Origin: an uncultured Eubacterium sp.
Lineage (GTDB): Bacteria; Bacillota; Clostridia; Lachnospirales; Lachnospiraceae
Direction of reading: 5' to 3'
Length of the DNA: 10,588 nucleotides
Assembly: GCA_910586445.1 (NCBI GenBank)
Contig: CAJUHV010000100.1
Span: forward strand, 1 to 10,588
Shown here: in pieces, positions 6,600-10,588 of the stretch
Position numbering within the stretch: the first letter of the stretch is position 1
Layout of the letters: each line of letters opens with the position of its first letter
The notes under the pieces: generated by a model
Databases searched by the model: none
Told to the model about the DNA's origin: nothing
What the model saw: the letters and a program-made list of their open reading frames with translations, nothing else
Translations under genes and position numbers: made by a program

Positions 6600-6636
6600 G
6601 AGTGTGTTTGAAAAAGCATTTTTCAAACACACTCTA
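6598..6636. mobile_element. 39-bp mini-MITE: two abutting terminal repeats
   Basis: TA, GAGTGTGTTTGAAAAA, loop GCA, the exact reverse complement of that 16-mer, then TA. It shares its left TA (6598-6599) with the right end of MITE copy 1. Its 16-bp end matches the MITE end at 13 of 16 positions, so it looks like an internally deleted member of a related family inserted at, or giving rise to, the MITE edge. Confidence 0.7.
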
Positions 6637-6680
6637 ATTCATGACAATAGAAAGTTCGCGCAGCGTGCTTTCTATTGTTT
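6637..6680 (+). repeat. 44-bp hairpin repeat, copy B
   Basis: Exact inverted copy of 1384-1427. It starts at the base following the TA of the mini-MITE. The hairpin has 11-bp arms (ACAATAGAAAG/CTTTCTATTGT) around a 13-base core. The rest of the gap to the sigma factor (6681-6825) shows no gene or clear signal. Confidence 0.85.
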
Positions 6681-6827
6681 CCAGATTATTATATCAGATA
6701 AGACCAACAGCATAACTGCCTGTTTTTCACATAATCTGCTCATTTTTTCACGTAAATCAAAACTTCTGACTTTACGGCAATGCCCGGCTCTATTAGTTTC
6801 ATGGCAAAATAAAAAATTATATTATTT

Positions 6828-6853
6828 TACAACCCAGGCAGCAAAATCCGTAC
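6828..6853 (+). promoter_or_regulatory. Candidate ECF-type promoter of the sigma/anti-sigma operon
   Basis: TACAAC (6828-6833), 15 bases, then CGTA (6849-6852, within CCGTAC). AAC near -35 and CGT near -10 are the signature of many ECF promoters, and no sigma-A promoter with correct spacing is seen here. It ends about 55 bases before the sigma gene start, so autoregulation by this sigma factor is inferred. Confidence 0.45.
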
Positions 6854-6905
6854 TTATATAGCAGAAGCTGTTTATTTACAAAATGACAGGAGGTAAAATC
6901 ATACT

Positions 6906-7463
6906 ATGGATGACGAGACAATTATAAGTCTTTATTGGGCACGAGATGAACGCGCAATTGCAGAAACATCTTCAAAATATGGCAGACTTTGTAATCATAT
7001 TGCAAGCAACATTCTCTCAAACTACCAAGACAGGGAAGAGTGTATCAATGATAGCTACCTTGCAGTCTGGAACGCAGTTCCAGATAACCATCCAAATAGA
7101 TTTTCTGTATTTCTGGGCAGAATTGTCAGAAATCTGGCTTTGAAGAAATATGAATATATTTCTGCTGCTAAAAGAAATCCGGCTATAGTCACATCATTAG
7201 AGGAATTAGGTGACTGCGTATCTGGAACTGACAGCATAGAGTCCGAAATCGAAAAAAAGAATATAGAAAATACGCTTAATAAATTCCTTTGGCAGTTAAA
7301 TGAAGAAAAACGAAATGTGTTTATACGGCGGTACTGGTATTTTGATTCAATCGAAACGATCTGCAAATGTACAGGTTTCAGCCAAAGCAAGGTAAAATCC
7401 ATGCTATACGAAATGCGACGTAAGTTGAAAAACTATTTAGAAAGTGAGGGTATCAAAGTATGA
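6906..7463 (+). CDS. ECF-type RNA polymerase sigma factor
   Basis: 185 residues, typical ECF length. Region 2 is at about 5-75 (ISLYWARDERAIAETSSKYG ... CINDSYLAVWNAVPDN), with the GRLCNHIASNILS helix common to a clostridial ECF group. Region 4 is at about 125-180, with the recognition helix FSQSKVKSMLYEMRRKL. The factor directs RNA polymerase to a small regulon when its membrane anti-sigma releases it. The ATG has AGGAGG (6888-6893) 12 bases upstream. Its stop overlaps the next gene's start by 4 bp (ATGA), so the pair is translationally coupled, the normal arrangement for sigma and anti-sigma. A candidate ECF promoter upstream suggests autoregulation. The regulon and the inducing signal are unknown. 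Confidence 0.93.
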   Translation: MDDETIISLYWARDERAIAETSSKYGRLCNHIASNILSNYQDREECINDSYLAVWNAVPDNHPNRFSVFLGRIVRNLALKKYEYISAAKRNPAIVTSLEELGDCVSGTDSIESEIEKKNIENTLNKFLWQLNEEKRNVFIRRYWYFDSIETICKCTGFSQSKVKSMLYEMRRKLKNYLESEGIKV

Positions 7464-8071
7464 ATAAAAAACAGCTTTCCGAACATATTGGGAACATTGA
7501 TGACCGGCTTATTGAACAGGCAGAAAAAATCCCAAATTACCGTCAGCTGCACCATCGTCAAACAATAAGACGCTTCATTGCTGCAGCCTCAGCTTTTGCG
7601 CTTATGGCCTGCAGCTTTAGTGCAGGTGCGCTTGCCTTTGCCCGTGAAACAGTGGTTGAAGTACCTGTAGAACAGGAAACCGCAGTGCTTAAAGAAATCA
7701 ATCTAACATTGATTTTTCCAGACGAATGGAAAGGGAAATATGCCATAGAAAAAGATGGCCAGAATTACATTGTTTATCACACGCAGATTAGAGAAAATGT
7801 CAGTGCAGGAATAGATGCATTTGATGGCGGTGTCTTGTTTTATATTGCCTGCTATGGGGAATCAATGACGCCTGAACAATTCGTAGAAAAAGGATATGAT
7901 TTTGTCCGGTACCGTTATCTGTTTTCTACCAGTGATAAAACTTATATCCTCTGCTATCCAGGCGATGTGCAGTGGAATCCTGAAAATCCAGAACAAGAGA
8001 CGGAATACCTGGGAATGGAAGAAGAAATAAAAGATATTAAGTTTGTAGTCGATGATATACTTGCGGACTGA
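7460..8071 (+). CDS. Probable membrane anti-sigma factor
   Basis: 203 residues: a short cytoplasmic N-terminus (1-36, MNKKQLSEHIGNIDDRLIEQ ...), one membrane segment (about 37-60, FIAAASAFALMACSFSAGALAF), and an extracellular domain of about 140 residues. The N-terminal IGNIDDRLIEQAEK pattern is shared by membrane proteins encoded after this class of clostridial ECF sigma factors; by position it should hold the sigma factor at the membrane. The outer part (SLTLIFPDEW-like strand, VYHTQ, GYDFVRYRYLFS) is not a domain I can name. Start chosen from the ATGA overlap; GAGGG lies about 10 bases upstream. The role is inferred from operon position and topology, not from a recognised anti-sigma motif such as the zinc HxxxCxxC, which is absent. 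Confidence 0.75.
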   Translation: MNKKQLSEHIGNIDDRLIEQAEKIPNYRQLHHRQTIRRFIAAASAFALMACSFSAGALAFARETVVEVPVEQETAVLKEINLTLIFPDEWKGKYAIEKDGQNYIVYHTQIRENVSAGIDAFDGGVLFYIACYGESMTPEQFVEKGYDFVRYRYLFSTSDKTYILCYPGDVQWNPENPEQETEYLGMEEEIKDIKFVVDDILAD

Positions 8072-8523
8072 AGATAAAAGCCAAAGAAATTCAGCCTTCC
8101 ATCTTTTTCAGCCCCGCTCTCATCCCCTGCCAGTTTATCAAATTCTTTTTCTAAAGCCATAGACCCTGCCAAAACAGCATTAATCTCATAATATATGTCA
8201 CCAGATGAATTCGAGCGAATATATGAAAGAACCCACATGAAAGCTGTGCGGAGCCGTTCAATGGCTTTCAGTCCCATCTGCATGGCAGCGTGAGATTGAC
8301 CACCTAGAAGCAGGTCTATCTCACGCTGCCATGCCTTGGGGTGGATTTCTTCGCCGCTGTATTTCAGTTCCTTCAGACACCGGGCCGCCGCGTCATAGAG
8401 GATCAGTTCCCAGCTGCAGCACTGCTCAAACAGTTTCCACTTCTCCGTCTTTACTTTGGCAAGCTGCCTGCGGTTGGGCTTATAAGTCCTAAAACACAAA
8501 GCCCGGGTTTTCTTACGCAGTTC
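7954..8523 (-). pseudogene. Relaxase/mobilisation protein C-terminal remnant
   Basis: Open minus-strand frame bounded by an in-frame stop at 8524-8526, with no ribosome binding site or good start. The segment WKLFEQCCSWELILYDAAAR followed by CLKELKYSGEEI..KAWQREID, and then LKAIERLRTAF, resembles from memory the helical C-terminus of relaxases on clostridial mobilisable elements. The expected N-terminal relaxase domain with its catalytic Tyr and His triad is missing. After about 8239 the likeness stops (WVLSYIRSNSSGDIYYEINA is unrecognised), and the last 118 bases overlap the anti-sigma gene antisense and are probably read-through. An internal inverted repeat has altered the protein at QSHAAMQM. 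Best read as a decayed piece of a former mobile element. Confidence 0.4.
8280..8334. repeat. 17-bp perfect inverted repeat (55-bp hairpin)
   Basis: Arms GCATGGCAGCGTGAGAT (8280-8296) and its exact complement (8318-8334), extended after one T-T mismatch by GACC/GGTC, leave an 11-base loop. It lies inside the relaxase-like remnant. There is no T-run on either side, so it is not a standard terminator. Confidence 0.85.
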
Positions 8524-8689
8524 TCACAGAAATGTAAGAAATGCTTCAGTCTAAAACATTTTTCACAAACGGGCTGTAGCAGCCGTAAAAACATCTGCTG
8601 ATAATAGTCAATTTTTCGCTCTTTGAAAGTAATTCTCCCAGATTGTCATATCCATCTTTCAGCACGCATTTACCGGGAGCTTTTATCCA

Positions 8690-8857
8690 TCATCCAAAGC
8701 AACCGGCACAATGTCGTATTGTCCCGGTATCAGAAATAATATAGACATTTATTTTGCGTAAAGATAATGCTTCTTCCCCTTTCTGTTTAATAAAATCTAT
8801 CCCTGTTTCAATTAAAGCGCGACGCAGATCACCATGATGATATGGTTTTTCTTTCAT
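8690..8857 (-). pseudogene. TetR-family regulator, N-terminal remnant
   Basis: Starts MKEKPYHHGDLRRALIETGI and continues DFIKQKGEEALSLRKI, the typical first helix and start of the DNA-binding domain of YHHGDLR-type TetR regulators. At the point where the helix-turn-helix (normally ...AxxxGVS...YxHF) should follow, the sequence switches to NVYIISDTGTIRHC and stops after 55 codons. The recognition helix and the whole ligand-binding domain (usually to about 190-200 residues) are absent from the window. GGAGG (8867-8871) lies 9 bases before the ATG. The breakpoint near 8750 is close to a palindrome at 8701-8727, suggesting a recombination or insertion event. A short peptide may still be made but cannot be a working repressor. 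Confidence 0.8.
8701..8727. repeat. Palindrome near the TetR breakpoint
   Basis: ACCGGCACAAT, loop GTCGT, ATTGTCCCGGT: 11-bp arms with one mismatch. It begins about 20 bases past the end of TetR homology. It could be an element end, a recombination site or an operator; nothing decides between these. Confidence 0.5.
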
Positions 8858-8889
8858 AAAATAACGCCTCCAATTTTATCACCGATAAG

Positions 8890-8919
8890 ATTATTGCATT
8901 TAAACTTTACAATGTAAAG
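8890..8919 (-). promoter_or_regulatory. TetR promoter with overlapping operator
   Basis: On the minus strand TTTACA (8918-8913), 17 bases, AATAAT (8895-8890) form a promoter toward the TetR remnant. The palindrome CTTTACAATGTAAAG (8905-8919, perfect 7+1+7) covers the -35 and is a typical TetR autorepression operator. The regulatory region looks intact although its gene is truncated. Confidence 0.65.
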
Positions 8920-9012
8920 ATTGAAAATAAAACTCAGAAATTTTTATTCTATTTTGACCTTTCTGAAAAACACATGGATGACTTATGACTTCAAGGAACT
9001 TTACCATCGTGC

Positions 9013-9176
9013 TAGAGCGTGTCTTAAAAATGCTTTCTGTGAGCTGTGCTTCACACTTAGTGGAGAATTTATCCCAAATTTATGAGGCATAGCGGGCTAT
9101 GTTGATTAAATTTGGGATGAATTATCCGCAAAGTGGGGAGTGCAGATCGCAGGAATGATTTTTAAGGCACGCTCTA
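9013..9176. mobile_element. 164-bp palindromic MITE, copy 2 (TA-flanked)
   Basis: Same length, ends and TA flanks as copy 1 (6436-6599) but inverted. The seven differences lie in one half of the hairpin, near its outer arm (about 9117-9168). With copy 1 it brackets the sigma operon and the two gene remnants. Confidence 0.85.
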
Positions 9177-9360
9177 GAGCCAGGAAAACGCTTACCGGAA
9201 TATCAAATAACCGCTGTGTCTCAAAGCGCTGCACTCGAAAAATATGTGTATGTCGTACAGGAAATATGAACGAGGGCCATACTGCATAATTTCTGCACAC
9301 AAATCGCTTAAAACGTGGAAAATTTTAGGTTAAAAACAGTCAAAATCTTGTATAATTTTC
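9177..9360. other. Gap after MITE 2; possible small coding remnant
   Basis: The plus strand carries an open stretch ending at 9269 that reads PGKRLPEYQITAVSQSAALE then KYVYVVQEI and stop. It has no start codon or ribosome binding site and no family I recognise, so at most it is the tail of a lost gene. The rest of the interval is AT-rich with nothing recognised until the promoter at 9361. Confidence 0.25.
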
Positions 9361-9389
9361 TTGACAAAAAATAAATGCAGGCATATAAT
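9361..9389 (+). promoter_or_regulatory. Consensus sigma-A promoter of the amidase-like gene
   Basis: TTGACA (9361-9366), exactly 17 bases, TATAAT (9384-9389). Both hexamers are perfect. The start would be near 9396, leaving a leader of about 160 bases before the coding region. A second weaker candidate (TTGTCA 9503-9508, 17 bases, TAGTAT 9526-9531) lies nearer the gene. Confidence 0.8.
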
Positions 9390-9558
9390 GAAAAAAACAA
9401 TAGTAATTATAATTAAAGAATGATAATATACGATTATAAATTCAGTTTTAGAAGAAGGTTTATTTTAAGAGCGTGAGATAAATATGTAGGAGTTAAAAGT
9501 TATTGTCACTGTATCAGTATCATTATAGTATATAAATTGAATGTAAAGGAGCGATGCT

Positions 9559-10485
9559 ATGAAGAAAAGAATTATTATAAAGCAGGGCACTGTAATGGGG
9601 ATTTTATCAGCAGTGTTTTTTTTCGCAGTTGAAGCAAATTTGAATCTGCTGAATGTTCATGCGTCGGAAGTGCCTAAGCTGCATTCAGAGGAGGCTGTGC
9701 AGAATGTATTAGAAGATTTTTTTGAAGATTTTTTAGATACGATACTGGCAGATAGCAGCAGAGATTATTCAAATGATGATTTTGCGACAATAAATGGATA
9801 CATTGCAGCAAAATACCTCGTTGCTAAAAGAGAAGGCAATAAAATATTATTGGATGGAATTCAGGCGGTCAGTCTGGAGGAAGTCGTACTAGAGGAGCTT
9901 TTGGAAAAAGATGATTCCTTGGAAGCAGCAGCATATGTAAAGTATGAGTATTCATGGGGCAGCGGCAGTCAGGAGGATACATGCAGGACAGGATCGCTTT
10001 ATCAAGTGACTCTGGCAAAATCAAATGAGGGTTATAAAGTATTGGACTTGGATGACATTGAAAATGATGAAGTGCAGATGGCAAAAGACAGCATCTGTAT
10101 ATCAGCACAAAATTCAAAAGACATTTATCAGAGAGCAGATGAATATTTTGACAAGATACAGCAAAATGCGAAAGATATGACGGAGACAGTCGTTGATAGT
10201 AAAGCGATAGAAACAGAGATAGCGGCAGAGAATGAAGCTCTTTGTGCACCGGCTAAGATCAATGTTTCTTATGATACATCAAAAGCGAGAAATTGGAGAT
10301 ATAAGTCAGGAGATCAATACGAGAATTATATTTTTAAAAGAACTGCTGAGCACTATACGAATTTTGTCTCTCCATGTGTATGGGCAGGATATGGCGAAGC
10401 TGATGGATATAATATTCTTAATAGTCCGTTTATTAATGCTGCAGTATGTACTGCATTGAAGGAGCGGACAGCATCTGATTATTAG
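9559..10485 (+). pseudogene. Secreted Amidase_6-like protein, catalytic Cys lost and C-terminus frameshifted
   Basis: 308 codons with a signal peptide (hydrophobic 12-34, likely cleavage near VHAS-EVPK). The 40-225 region, with a beta segment YVKYEYSWGS ... GSLYQVTLAKSNEGYKVLDL, resembles the N-terminal part of clostridial Amidase_6 proteins. From about 237 the amidase core begins: YDTSKARNW ... HYTNFVSPCVWAGYG. In this family the motif is normally DCTNFVSQC with Cys as nucleophile; here it is Tyr266 (TAT at 10354-10356, one G-to-A step from TGT) and Pro272 replaces Gln. The frame stops after TASDY; shifting by one base continues as RMTNTWYG, which looks like the expected continuation, so one extra T near 10481-10483 probably causes the stop. 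AGGAG lies 7 bases before the ATG. The family acts on cell-wall peptide or amide bonds; this copy is probably inactive. Confidence 0.7.
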
Positions 10486-10588
10486 GATGACAAATACGTG
10501 GTATGGCAGAAAAAGAGTCTCTGCTATGTTTTTAACTTTCCATAAAATTCTTCCTTTCCATCTTTTTTTACAATTATTATTTTCTTAT
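10486..10588 (+). other. Continuation of the amidase-like gene in another frame
   Basis: From 10484 a frame one base out of step with the gene above reads RMTNTWYGRKRVSAMF and stays open to the window edge. The first residues suit an amidase domain continuation; beyond about 10530 the sequence becomes very T-rich and no longer looks like that family. Confidence 0.35.

Noticed and set aside
8085..8110. Possible terminator after the anti-sigma gene
   Set aside because: No stem of useful length followed by a T-run could be found on the plus strand.
8535..8580. Sequence on the minus strand resembling a MITE end (CCCGTTTGTGAAAAATG ... TTTCTGTGAG)
   Set aside because: The likeness to the MITE ends needs gaps, lacks TA borders and has no inverted partner.
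9420..9476. 18-codon frame in the leader of the amidase-like gene (possible leader peptide)
   Set aside because: No ribosome binding site, no attenuator-like hairpins and no regulatory codon run were seen.

Overview
The window looks like a chromosomal stretch of a Gram-positive, anaerobic Clostridia-type bacterium, most likely Lachnospiraceae. This is inferred from protein style (a cytoplasmic-linker hybrid kinase with HPt, a clostridial ECF sigma/anti-sigma pair, an Amidase_6-like secreted protein, a BclA-like collagen protein), strong AGGAGG ribosome binding sites and moderate GC with AT-rich gaps. No species can be named from the sequence alone.

Left part (1-6361) is entirely on the minus strand. 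Read in the direction of transcription it holds: a large hybrid sensor kinase (6361-2945) overlapping by 4 bp a single-domain response regulator (2948-2550); a LysR-type regulator gene broken by a one-base frameshift (2380-1521), with its own promoter upstream and a rho-independent terminator downstream; then a two-gene unit made of a collagen-like surface or spore-coat protein (1099-92) and the start of a family 2 glycosyltransferase (67 to the window edge). The collagen protein joins an Asn-rich tetrapeptide array, a Cys-rich neck, 27 Gly-X-Y triplets and a BclA/C1q-like C-terminal domain. The glycosyltransferase next to it is well placed to modify it.

Middle part (6362-9176) is a small accessory island. 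It starts and ends with two 164-bp copies of a palindromic, TA-flanked MITE in opposite orientation. Next to the first copy lie a 39-bp mini-relative sharing its TA and a 44-bp hairpin repeat that recurs, exactly and inverted, at 1384-1427. Between the MITEs are an ECF sigma factor and its probable membrane anti-sigma factor behind a candidate ECF-type (autoregulated) promoter, then gene remnants: a relaxase-like C-terminal fragment containing a striking 17-bp inverted repeat, and the first third of a TetR regulator whose operator and promoter still look intact.

Right part (9177-10588) has a consensus TTGACA-N17-TATAAT promoter driving a secreted Amidase_6-like protein. That gene has lost the presumed catalytic Cys (now Tyr) and is cut short by an apparent one-base insertion.

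The overall picture is a working two-component system and a working sigma/anti-sigma pair, an unusual collagen-glycosyltransferase unit, and several decaying genes in a zone shaped by small palindromic mobile repeats. The family assignments are from motif recognition; no database search was possible.
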